In this document: one piece after another, positions 24,745-32,701 of the stretch | Layout of the letters: each line of letters opens with the position of its first letter | How positions within the stretch are numbered: the stretch's first letter is position 1 | Source: Lichenicola sp964247755 | GTDB taxonomy: Bacteria; Pseudomonadota; Alphaproteobacteria; Acetobacterales; Acetobacteraceae | Length of the DNA: 64,000 bases | Assembly: GCA_964247755.1 (NCBI GenBank) | Contig: CAXTVX010000001.1 | Coordinates: 500,774 to 564,773 of the forward strand | Reading direction: 5' to 3' | Position numbers and translations under genes: made by a program | The notes under the pieces: generated by a model | Seen by the model: only the letters and a program-made list of their open reading frames with translations | Database searches by the model: none | What the model was told of the DNA's origin: nothing

Positions 24745-25881
24745 TCAGCTGTCGCCGTCCTGCCTGTCGGGCACCGGCTGCCGGCGCATCGCCGTCAGCA
24801 CCGCCAGCGCCGCACCGTCGTCGATCGCCCGGGCGGCGTGGCCGAGGCCGTCGCGCAGATCCCCGATCGGCGCCGCCACCTCCGCTGCCTCCTCCGGCAC
24901 CTGTCCCGCATCGCGCGGCTCGCCTGAGGAGATGCGGCCGCGCCCGCTCACCTGCAAGGCGGCGGACGCGTTGAGCAGCACCGTGTCCCGGTAGGGGCCG
25001 GGCTCCCCCGAGAGCAGGCGCTCCAGCGCCGAGGCGTTGAACGCGGCGTCGCCGCCGGCGATGGCGCGCACGGGATGTGCCGGCAGGCCCAGATCGGCCG
25101 GCTCGAAGCCGAACCGCGTCAGCCTGCCCCCGTCGAACGCCACCACCCGGTTCGGCCCGCACAGCCCGAGCTCGTCCAGCCCGTTCGGCGCGACGCCGGA
25201 CGCATCCTCGCCATGCACCACCCAGACCCGGTCCGAGCCGAGCCGGCCGAGGGTGCGGGCGATCGGTGCCTGCCACGCGGGGTCGAACACGCCGATCATC
25301 TGCCGTCGCACGCCGGCCGGGTTGCACAGGGGACCGAGCAGGTTGAACACGGTGCGGAAGCCGAGCTCGGCGCGCACGGCGGCCGCGTGACGCATCGCCG
25401 GATGGTGCAGCGGTGCGGACAGGAACGCGATCCCGTGCCGCTGCAGCGTGTGTTCCAGCGTCTGCGGGTCGGCGTCGAGACGCAGGCCCAGCGCCTGGAG
25501 CGTGTCGGACGCACCGGCGCGCGATGACTGGGCCCGGTTGCCGTGCTTGGCGACCGGCACGCCGAGTGCGGCCAGCACGAAGGCGACCGCGGTGGACACG
25601 TTCAGGGTGTCGTGGCCGTCGCCGCCGGTGCCGCACACGTCGATCGCGTCGGCCACGCCCGGCACCGCGAGCATGCGCGCCCGCATCGCCCGCACGGCGC
25701 CGGCGAGCTCGGCCACGGTCTCGCCGCGCAGGCGCAGGCCCGTCGCCAGTGCTGCGATCTGCGCCGGCGTCGCCGCGCCGGACATCACGATCGCGAACGC
25801 GGCCTCGGCCTCGGCCTCGTCCAGGGTTGCGCCGGACGCGATCCGCGCCAGCACCGGCTTCAACGTGAGGGGGTCGGCCAT
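24745..25881 (-). CDS. trpD: Anthranilate phosphoribosyltransferase
   Basis: TrpD joins anthranilate to PRPP in tryptophan synthesis. The 378-residue protein has the PRPP motif DVCGTGGDGHDTLNVSTAVA, KHGNRAQSSRAGASDTLQAL, and FNLLGPLCNPAGVRRQMIGV. It is about 35 residues longer than common TrpD: near the C-terminus, between ALQVSGRG and PIGDLRDGLGHAARAIDDG, there is an insertion of about 20 residues rich in Glu, and the end has an extra hydrophilic tail. The core and active site look complete, so it should be functional. Confidence 0.95.
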   Translation of the reverse strand: MADPLTLKPVLARIASGATLDEAEAEAAFAIVMSGAATPAQIAALATGLRLRGETVAELAGAVRAMRARMLAVPGVADAIDVCGTGGDGHDTLNVSTAVAFVLAALGVPVAKHGNRAQSSRAGASDTLQALGLRLDADPQTLEHTLQRHGIAFLSAPLHHPAMRHAAAVRAELGFRTVFNLLGPLCNPAGVRRQMIGVFDPAWQAPIARTLGRLGSDRVWVVHGEDASGVAPNGLDELGLCGPNRVVAFDGGRLTRFGFEPADLGLPAHPVRAIAGGDAAFNASALERLLSGEPGPYRDTVLLNASAALQVSGRGRISSGEPRDAGQVPEEAAEVAAPIGDLRDGLGHAARAIDDGAALAVLTAMRRQPVPDRQDGDS

Positions 25882-25903
25882 CCGGTCAGGACGGGCCCAT
25901 CGC

Positions 25904-26503
25904 TCAGGCCGCCCGGACAGCGGGACGGTTCCGGCCACGCGCCAGGGCCAGGAAGTTGGCCAGGATGGCGTGGCCGTGCTCGGAGGCGATGCTTTCGGGA
26001 TGGAACTGCACCCCGAAGATCGGCCAGTCACGATGGCGCAGGCCCATCACCACGCCGTCGGCGGTGCGGGCGGTCTCGACCAGGGTGGGGGGCAAGGTAT
26101 CCGGCCGCACCGTCAGGCTGTGGTAGCGGGTCGCCTTGAAGGGCGAGGGCAGGCCGGCGAACACGTCGCTGTCGTCGTGCTCGACCGGGCTGACCTTGCC
26201 GTGCATCGGGGTCGGCGCCCGCACCACCTCGGCGCCGAACACCTGGCCGATCGCCTGGTGGCCGAGGCACACGCCGAACACCGGCACACGGCCGGCAGCC
26301 TCGCGGATCAGCTCGCAGCAGATGCCGGCCTCGTTCGGCGAGCAGGGGCCGGGCGAGAGCACGATCGCTTCCGGCTCCAGCGCCAGCGCGTCCTGCGGCG
26401 ACAGGGCGTCGTTGCGGCGCACGTCGCAGGTCGCCCCCAGCTCGCCCAGGTAGTGCACGAGGTTGAAGGTGAAGCTGTCGTAGTTGTCGATCAGCAGGAT
26501 CAT
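25904..26503 (-). CDS. trpG: Anthranilate/aminodeoxychorismate synthase glutaminase subunit
   Basis: This 199-residue class I glutamine amidotransferase supplies ammonia to TrpE. The N-terminus MILLIDNYDSFTFNLVHYLG, the nucleophile region PVFGVCLGHQAIGQVFGAEV and the His-Glu pair in VQFHPESIASEHGHAI complete the catalytic triad. Its position between trpE and trpD makes anthranilate synthesis the main role. Because these subunits are often shared, it may also serve para-aminobenzoate synthesis for folate. Confidence 0.95.
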   Translation of the reverse strand: MILLIDNYDSFTFNLVHYLGELGATCDVRRNDALSPQDALALEPEAIVLSPGPCSPNEAGICCELIREAAGRVPVFGVCLGHQAIGQVFGAEVVRAPTPMHGKVSPVEHDDSDVFAGLPSPFKATRYHSLTVRPDTLPPTLVETARTADGVVMGLRHRDWPIFGVQFHPESIASEHGHAILANFLALARGRNRPAVRAA

Positions 26504-26545
26504 GGCCGTATTGTGGAGATGGCCCGGAGCAGGGTCAAACGGGGA

Positions 26546-28021
26546 TCAACGGGCAGCAGCCTGGGCCTGGGCCGCCTCGGCCGCACGGAACAGGGCGCGC
26601 GCCTTCTGCCGGGTTTCCTCGTACTCGGCCTCCGGCACGCTGTCGGCGACCACGCCGCAGCCGGCCTGGACGTGCATGATGCCGTCCTTGAGCAGCGCCA
26701 TGCGCAGGCCGATGCAGGTGTCCATGGTGCCATCGGCGCCGAACCAGCCGATGCAGCCGGCATAGGTGCCGCGACGGGTCGGCTCCACCTCGTCGATGAT
26801 CTGCATGGCGCGGATCTTCGGAGCGCCCGTGAGGGTGCCGGCCGGGAAGCCAGCCACCAGGGCGTCCAGCGCGTCCAGCTCCGGACGCAAGGTTCCCTCC
26901 ACCGTGGAGGAGATGTGCATGACGTGGCTGAAGCGCTCGATGGCGAAGCTTTCGCGCAACCGGACGCTGCCGAGCGTGGCGACCCGGCCGACGTCGTTGC
27001 GGCCGAGGTCGACCAGCATCAGGTGCTCGGCGCGCTCCTTCGGATCGGCGAGCAGCTCGGCCGCCAGCGCCCGGTCGGCCTCCGGGTCGGCGCCGCGCGG
27101 GCGGGTGCCGGCCAGCGGGCGCACGGTGACGATGCCGTCGCGTAGCCGCACCAGCACCTCCGGGCTGCTGCCGACCAGCTGGAACCCGTCCTTCTCCGTG
27201 CCGAGGTCGAGAAAGAACAGGAACGGCGCCGGGTTGATGCGACGGAGCGCGCGGTAGAGCGCGAACGGCGGCAGCGCGAACGGGGCGGAGAAGCGCTGGC
27301 TCGGCACCACCTGGAACGCGTCGCCGGCGGCGATGTACTCCTGGATGCGTCGCACCACGCCGAGGAAGCCGTCGCGGGAGAAGTTCGAGCGCGGCTCGAT
27401 CGGCCCTGCCGCGGGCCGCTCCGGCGACGCCTCGGCCGATCGTGCCTCTGGGGGCAGCTCCAGCGACAGCGCCGCCCGGGCACGGTCGAGCAGCGCCCTG
27501 GGATCGTCACTTCCGTCCCGCACCGGCACCGCCAGGGTCAGCTCGTCGCGGACGTTGTCGAACACCGCGAACAGCGACGGGCGAAGCAGCATGGCTTCCG
27601 GCAGGCCGAGATCGTCCGGCGGCGGGTCCGGCAGGTACTCCATCCGGCGCACCATGTCGTAGCCGAGATAGCCGAACACCCCGCCGATCATCGGCGGCAG
27701 GCCGGGCGGCAGGGCAAGACGGCTGTCTGCCACCAGCGCACGCAGGCTGTCGATCGCCGGCCGGTGGTCCGGCACGAAGTCCTGCCCCTCGCCGGCCGCC
27801 TGCGACGACACCGCGCCGTCACGGCAGCGCCAGAGGAGGTCCGGCAGCAGGCCGATCACGGAATAGCGCCCGCGCGCGACGCCGCCCTCGATGCTTTCCA
27901 GCAGGAAGCCGTTGCGCTCGGCGCCGGGAAGGTGGCGGCGCAGCTTGAGGAAGGCCGCGACCGGTGTCAGCAGGTCCGCCGCCTCCACCGTCCAGACCAG
28001 TGCGACGGGGACTCCGCTCAC
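26546..28021 (-). CDS. trpE: Anthranilate synthase component I
   Basis: TrpE makes anthranilate from chorismate using ammonia from TrpG. The 491-residue protein has the N-terminal regulatory region with RNGFLLESIEGGVARGRYSV (related to the tryptophan feedback site) and the catalytic half with QVVPSQRFSAPF, TVRPLAGTRPRGADPEADRA, EHLMLVDLGRNDVGRVA and TGAPKIRAMQIIDEVEPTRR. It is separate from TrpG, unlike the fused TrpEG of rhizobia. Its ATG overlaps the ppiD stop by four bases, so no leader peptide or attenuator can lie directly upstream. Confidence 0.95.
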   Translation of the reverse strand: MSGVPVALVWTVEAADLLTPVAAFLKLRRHLPGAERNGFLLESIEGGVARGRYSVIGLLPDLLWRCRDGAVSSQAAGEGQDFVPDHRPAIDSLRALVADSRLALPPGLPPMIGGVFGYLGYDMVRRMEYLPDPPPDDLGLPEAMLLRPSLFAVFDNVRDELTLAVPVRDGSDDPRALLDRARAALSLELPPEARSAEASPERPAAGPIEPRSNFSRDGFLGVVRRIQEYIAAGDAFQVVPSQRFSAPFALPPFALYRALRRINPAPFLFFLDLGTEKDGFQLVGSSPEVLVRLRDGIVTVRPLAGTRPRGADPEADRALAAELLADPKERAEHLMLVDLGRNDVGRVATLGSVRLRESFAIERFSHVMHISSTVEGTLRPELDALDALVAGFPAGTLTGAPKIRAMQIIDEVEPTRRGTYAGCIGWFGADGTMDTCIGLRMALLKDGIMHVQAGCGVVADSVPEAEYEETRQKARALFRAAEAAQAQAAAR

Positions 28022-29949
28022 GACCCGCTGCCGGGACCCGCCGGCGTGCCGACCACCTGCTCCACCGCCTTGTCGTCGATCGATGGATGGGCGCGATCGC
28101 GCAATGCGGTGACGTAGCTATTCTCGACGTCGTCGGCCATCGCCGCGTCCAGCGCGTCGCGGACACGAGCGTATCCGGTGTGATCCTTCGCCGGATCGGG
28201 ATTGCGGACCGCGGTCACGGTGGCGACCACGAACCCGTCCGGGGTTTGCAGCATGGTCGAGGTGCCGGGCGCCAGCGAGAACGCGATCTGCGCTAGGTTG
28301 GCCGGTACCGGGCCCTGGTTCCGCCCGCGGCGCACCGGGATGCCGGTCAGCAGCCCGGGTACCGATCCGGGCGTGGCCGCCGCCACCGCTGCCAGTCCGT
28401 GATGCGCGTCGGCGTTGGCATACAGTGCGGCCGCGCGCTGCTCATCAGCATGACGCACCTGGTCCTGCTGCCAGTCGGCGCGCACACGGTCGGCCGCCTG
28501 GACGAAGGAGAGCGGCGACGCCGGGGTGATGTCCTCGACCACCAGCGCGTACCAGCTGCCTTCCGGGCCCTGGATCAGGGTCGGGACGTCGCCCTTCCGG
28601 GCCGTGAAGGCCTGGGCCACGACCGCCTTGCGCACCGCCTCGGAGCCTGGCAGCGGCGCCGGGTCGCCGGATCGCGTCAACCCTTGCGCGTCCAGCGAGC
28701 CTTCGGCGGGAACCGCGCCGAGGTCGGCCGGGATGGCGTCGAGGCCGCCGCCGGCGATCGCGTCCTGCAGCTTCTGCACGCGTGGCGATACCAGCGCGTT
28801 GGCGCGCTGCCTGGCGATGATGTCGTGCAACTCGCCTTGGGCCTGCGCGAAGCTGCGGTCCTGGGCCGGCGTCACCTTGCCGACCCGGAGCACCACCCAG
28901 CCAGCCTCGGTCTTCGTCGGCCCGGCCACCGTGCCGGGAGCGGTGGCGAAGGTCAGCCTGGCGATGTCGGGCGACGGGATGCTGGCGGCGGTGGCGTCGT
29001 CCAGAGCGATCGGCGTCGCGTCCTTGGCCGTCGCCTGCAGCTGGGTCCAGCCGATGCCGCCCTGCCACAAGGCGGCGATCTGCGCCGCCCGCGCCTGGTC
29101 GTTGGCAATCATCACCTGCACCGAGCGCTTCTCGGCCACGTGGTACCGGGGGGTCAGCTCGTCGTAGAGCTTGCGCTCGTCCGCCTCGGACACGTCCAGG
29201 CCATGCGCCACCGTATCAGGCGACAGCAGCACCAGCTTGATCTTGCGGTATTCCGGTGCGGCGAAACGGTCCTTGTTGTTGTCGTAGTAGCGGTGCAGCG
29301 TCGCGTCGTCCGGAGCGGGCGGCGCCGGAATGGCGCTGAAGGGCAGGCTCGCCATGTCCAGCACGCGCTGCTCGGCGCCGAAGCCGTAGGCGCGGCGCAC
29401 CAGCTCGCCCGGCGCGTGGGCGCCGATGCGCATCGGCTCGATCAGCGCGAGTGCCGCGGCCTGCTCGCGGAAGATGCGGATCAGCCCGTCCTCGGTGAAG
29501 CCGGCCGCCTGCAGCCTCTGGTCGAACAGGGCGCGGCTGAACCGGCCGTCCTGCCCCAGGAACGCCTTCTCGGCGAAGATCTGCGCGCGCACCACGCCGT
29601 CCGGCACCACCACGCCGATCCGGGTGGCGGCGTCGTTGATCACCGCCTGGAACACCAGCTGCTGCAGCGCCTGGGCCGCGATCTGCCGCTTCTGGTCGAA
29701 CGGCAGCGCCGTCGGGTCTGTCAGACCGCCGTTCTGCGCCGCGGAGGCCAGGCCACGCCGGTAGGTGCGATCGAACTCCTCGCTGCCGATGCTCTGGCCG
29801 GCGACGCGGGCGACGCTGCCGGCAGACACGCCGCCCAGCCCGGTGACGAAACTGCCCATGCCCCAGACGGCGAAGCTCAGGAAGATCACCACGGCGAGGA
29901 TCCGTCCGAGCCAGGAGCCGATGAACAGGCGACGCATGAAGGCGAGCAT
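28018..29949 (-). CDS. ppiD: PpiD-type membrane-anchored periplasmic folding factor
   Basis: This 643-residue protein has one N-terminal membrane segment (MLAFMRRLFIGSWLGRILAV and VIFLSFAVWGMG), a SurA-N-like chaperone domain (about residues 40-230), a central parvulin-like region and a long C-terminal domain. It resembles PpiD, which sits at the Sec translocon and helps exported proteins fold. The usual parvulin active-site His-Cys-Asp pattern is not clear, so isomerase activity is doubtful, as in other PpiD proteins. The start at 29949 fits the family; the open frame extends 56 codons upstream. It faces tpiA and heads the trp operon. Confidence 0.88.
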   Translation of the reverse strand: MLAFMRRLFIGSWLGRILAVVIFLSFAVWGMGSFVTGLGGVSAGSVARVAGQSIGSEEFDRTYRRGLASAAQNGGLTDPTALPFDQKRQIAAQALQQLVFQAVINDAATRIGVVVPDGVVRAQIFAEKAFLGQDGRFSRALFDQRLQAAGFTEDGLIRIFREQAAALALIEPMRIGAHAPGELVRRAYGFGAEQRVLDMASLPFSAIPAPPAPDDATLHRYYDNNKDRFAAPEYRKIKLVLLSPDTVAHGLDVSEADERKLYDELTPRYHVAEKRSVQVMIANDQARAAQIAALWQGGIGWTQLQATAKDATPIALDDATAASIPSPDIARLTFATAPGTVAGPTKTEAGWVVLRVGKVTPAQDRSFAQAQGELHDIIARQRANALVSPRVQKLQDAIAGGGLDAIPADLGAVPAEGSLDAQGLTRSGDPAPLPGSEAVRKAVVAQAFTARKGDVPTLIQGPEGSWYALVVEDITPASPLSFVQAADRVRADWQQDQVRHADEQRAAALYANADAHHGLAAVAAATPGSVPGLLTGIPVRRGRNQGPVPANLAQIAFSLAPGTSTMLQTPDGFVVATVTAVRNPDPAKDHTGYARVRDALDAAMADDVENSYVTALRDRAHPSIDDKAVEQVVGTPAGPGSGS

Positions 29950-30115
29950 GGGGATGTCCGGACGATGAACGGCGCGGCGCGCGGGGGAGCCGGGCGTGAA
30001 AGGCGGCGCACCATAGGGTGCGACCGGCGGCTTGTCATGCCGGGGCGTGGCATGGTCTACCAGCGCCGCCTGGATCCCGTCCGGTCCGGCCTGGTACCTG
30101 GATAATGTCACGCTC

Positions 30116-30862
30116 ATGGACCGTCAGCTGATCGCCGGCAACTGGAAGATGAACGGCAGCACCGCCGAGGCGCAGGCGCTGGCGCAGGCGCTCGCCGCGG
30201 GTGCCGGACCGATCGCCGCCGAGCTGCTGGTCTGCCCGCCCTTCACGCAGGTCGGCGCGGTGGCGCGGCTGCTGCAGGGCAGCCCGATTGCGGTCGGCGG
30301 GCAGGACTGCCACATGGCGCCGCACGGCGCGCATACCGGCGACATCTCGGCGCCGATGCTGCGCGACCTCGGCGCCACCCACGTGATCCTGGGCCACTCC
30401 GAGCGGCGACAGGACCACAAGGAGCTGGACGAGACGGTGCGCGAGAAGGTGGTGGCCGCCACGGCGGCCGGGCTGCTGCCGATCGTCTGCGTCGGCGAGA
30501 CCGCCGACCAGCGCCTGGCCGATGGGCACGAGGACACGGTCGGCTGGCAGCTCAAGGGCAGTCTGCCGCACGGTTTCGCCGACGGCCCCGGCGTGGTCGC
30601 CTACGAGCCGGTCTGGGCGATCGGTACCGGGCGCACCGCCACCGCCGACGACGTCCTCGCCATGCACGCCTTCATCCGCGCCGAGCTGGTGCGCCAGTTC
30701 GGCGAGAACGGCGCCGGCGTGCGCATCCTCTACGGCGGCTCAGTCAATGCCGGGAATGCCGCCGCCCTGCTCGCGTTGCCGGAGGTCGGCGGCGCGCTGG
30801 TCGGCGGCGCCAGCCTGAAGCCCGCCGACTTCCTCGCCATCGCCGCCGCCGCGCGCGGTTGA
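30116..30862 (+). CDS. tpiA: Triose-phosphate isomerase
   Basis: TpiA interconverts dihydroxyacetone phosphate and glyceraldehyde 3-phosphate. The 248-residue barrel has IAGNWKMNG (catalytic Lys), LGHSERRQDHKELDE (electrophilic His), VAYEPVWAIGTGRTA (catalytic Glu) and ILYGGSVNAGNAAAL (phosphate binding). ATG at 30116 is set by the family N-terminus. It diverges from ppiD over about 165 bases and is followed by secG after 13 bases. Confidence 0.96.
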   Translation: MDRQLIAGNWKMNGSTAEAQALAQALAAGAGPIAAELLVCPPFTQVGAVARLLQGSPIAVGGQDCHMAPHGAHTGDISAPMLRDLGATHVILGHSERRQDHKELDETVREKVVAATAAGLLPIVCVGETADQRLADGHEDTVGWQLKGSLPHGFADGPGVVAYEPVWAIGTGRTATADDVLAMHAFIRAELVRQFGENGAGVRILYGGSVNAGNAAALLALPEVGGALVGGASLKPADFLAIAAAARG

Positions 30863-30875
30863 GCCGGAACCCGCC

Positions 30876-31310
30876 ATGATCGCCACCCTGCTCGTCCTGC
30901 ACCTTCTGGTCACGCTGACGCTGATCGGCACCGTGCTGATCCAGCGCAGCGAGGGCGGCGGCCTCGGCATCGGCTCCAGCCAGGGCATGGGCTCCTTCAT
31001 GAGCGGACGCGGCACCGCCAACCTGCTGACCCGCACCACCGCGATCCTGGCGGCCGTCTTCATGCTGCTGTCGCTGGCACTGGCGGTGCTGAACCGCGGC
31101 GGCGCCGGGCGGAGCCGCGACATCCTGGCGCTGCCGCAGGCCGCCGCACCGGCCGTCCTGCCCCCCGGCGCCCGCGTCCCGGTGCTGCCGGCGCGGCCGC
31201 CGGTGGCGCCGGTTCCCGGCCACGACATCCTGGCCACGCCGCCCGCCGCAGCGGTGCCCCCGGTATCGGCACCTTCGGCGCCGGCCTCGCCACCGGTTCC
31301 CGGCCACTGA
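30876..31310 (+). CDS. secG: Preprotein translocase subunit SecG
   Basis: SecG assists the SecYE channel. The 144-residue protein has the two expected membrane segments (LLVLHLLVTLTLIGTVLIQR and AILAAVFMLLSLALAVLN) joined by the conserved loop SEGGGLGIGSSQGMGSFMSG with GRGTANLLTRTT. The C-terminal ~65 residues are a Pro/Ala-rich tail, as is frequent in alphaproteobacterial SecG. It follows tpiA in the usual order. The gene after it, an amine oxidase, is not the usual neighbour. Confidence 0.93.
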   Translation: MIATLLVLHLLVTLTLIGTVLIQRSEGGGLGIGSSQGMGSFMSGRGTANLLTRTTAILAAVFMLLSLALAVLNRGGAGRSRDILALPQAAAPAVLPPGARVPVLPARPPVAPVPGHDILATPPAAAVPPVSAPSAPASPPVPGH

Positions 31311-31330
31311 CGAACGGCCCTGGCCGTTCG

Positions 31331-32629
31331 ATGAGCGGCCTGCCGGTCGTCATCGTCGGTGCCGGGGCGGCCGGGCTGTCCGCCGCCGCAGCGCTTCGGC
31401 GTGCCGGACAGGCGGTGATGGTGCTGGAAGCGGGCGACCGGATCGGCGGACGCGCCCGCACGTCGCGCCCGGCCTCGCTCGGAGGGGCCTCGATCGACGA
31501 GGGCGCCACTTGGCTGCACCAGGTTGACCGCAACCCGCTGGTGGAGCTGGCGCGCGCCGCCGGCGACGCGCTGCATCCGGGGCACGAGGGCGGGCGGCGC
31601 CTCGTTGTCGATGGCCGGATCGCCACCGGGGAAGAGGAAGCCGCCTACGAGACGGCGGACGAGGCCTGGCGGGCGCACGCCGAGGCGCTGGCCGCCGATC
31701 GGGCGCTGCCGGACCGGCCGCTCTCCGTGGCAGGCGACGGCTGGAACCCCCTCGACCCGTGGCTCGGCAACCTGGAGGCCTGGGAGGGCGCCATCATCGC
31801 GGCCGCCGACGCGGACGTGCTGTCGCTGCAGGACTGGCACCGCAACGGGCTGGACGACGGCGACCTCCGGCCGGCCTGCGGCATCGGCACCCTGCTCGAA
31901 ACCAGGCTGGGGCCGCTGGCGGGGCCGGTGCGCTGCGGCGTCGCGGTGCGGGCGATCGACTGGAGCGTGCCGGGGCGGGTATTGCTGTCGACGAGCGATG
32001 GCCAGATCGCGGGATGCGCCTGCATCGTCACGGTCTCGACCGGGGTGCTCCGTGCCGGAGCGATCGCGTTCTCCCCGCCCCTTCCCGCCGGCATCGCCGA
32101 CGCGCTGGACGGGCTGCCGATGGGGCTGCTGAGCAAGCTGGCGCTGCCGGTGCCGGACGAGTCGCGGCACCGGCTCGGCGTGGCGCCCGGAACGCTGGTG
32201 GAGCAACGTCTGCATGATCGGCAGGCACCGGCGATGCTGCTCGGCATGCTGCCGGACGGGGCGCCCTACGTGACCGGCTTCCTCGGCGGCCGGTATGCCT
32301 GGTCGTTCAGCGGGCGCGAGACGGACGCGCTGGACGAGGCGCGGACCCGGGTCGCGACCCTGCTGGGCGCGGACGCGGCGTCGGCGCTGGGGCCGGACGG
32401 CTGGGCGTCGCGCTGGGGCAGCGATCCGCTGTTCGGGGGGGCCTATGCCTACGCGCGGCCCGGCCATGCCGACGCCAGGGGCCGGCTGGGCGAGCCGTTC
32501 GGCGACGGCCGGATGGTGCTGGCGGGGGAAGCGTGCCGCACCGACGGGCTGGCCGGAACCGTCGGCGGCGCGATGCGCGACGGAGAGCGTGCGGCTCAGG
32601 CGGTGCTGGACGCCCTTGCCGCGGCCTAA
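31331..32629 (+). CDS. FAD-dependent amine oxidase family protein
   Basis: The 432-residue flavoprotein begins with the dinucleotide motif VVIVGAGAAGLSAAAALRRA and VLEAGDRIGGRARTS, and ends with the FAD-binding stretch MVLAGEACRTDGLAGTVGGA seen in monoamine and polyamine oxidases. A substrate domain of normal size lies between. There is no signal peptide. The substrate cannot be read; amines, polyamines or amino acids are possible. It sits 20 bases after secG and before pyrG on the same strand, an insertion into an otherwise conserved tpiA-secG-pyrG-eno run. Confidence 0.85.
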   Translation: MSGLPVVIVGAGAAGLSAAAALRRAGQAVMVLEAGDRIGGRARTSRPASLGGASIDEGATWLHQVDRNPLVELARAAGDALHPGHEGGRRLVVDGRIATGEEEAAYETADEAWRAHAEALAADRALPDRPLSVAGDGWNPLDPWLGNLEAWEGAIIAAADADVLSLQDWHRNGLDDGDLRPACGIGTLLETRLGPLAGPVRCGVAVRAIDWSVPGRVLLSTSDGQIAGCACIVTVSTGVLRAGAIAFSPPLPAGIADALDGLPMGLLSKLALPVPDESRHRLGVAPGTLVEQRLHDRQAPAMLLGMLPDGAPYVTGFLGGRYAWSFSGRETDALDEARTRVATLLGADAASALGPDGWASRWGSDPLFGGAYAYARPGHADARGRLGEPFGDGRMVLAGEACRTDGLAGTVGGAMRDGERAAQAVLDALAAA

Positions 32630-32701
32630 GCCGCGGATGCGGCGCTATTGTGACGGGGACGGGTATCCCGGACCGCGGGTTCCGGTGTAGGACGAACGCC
32701 C

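Noticed and set aside
28022..28100. trp attenuator or leader peptide before trpE
   Set aside because: trpE overlaps the end of ppiD by four bases, so the upstream sequence is coding.
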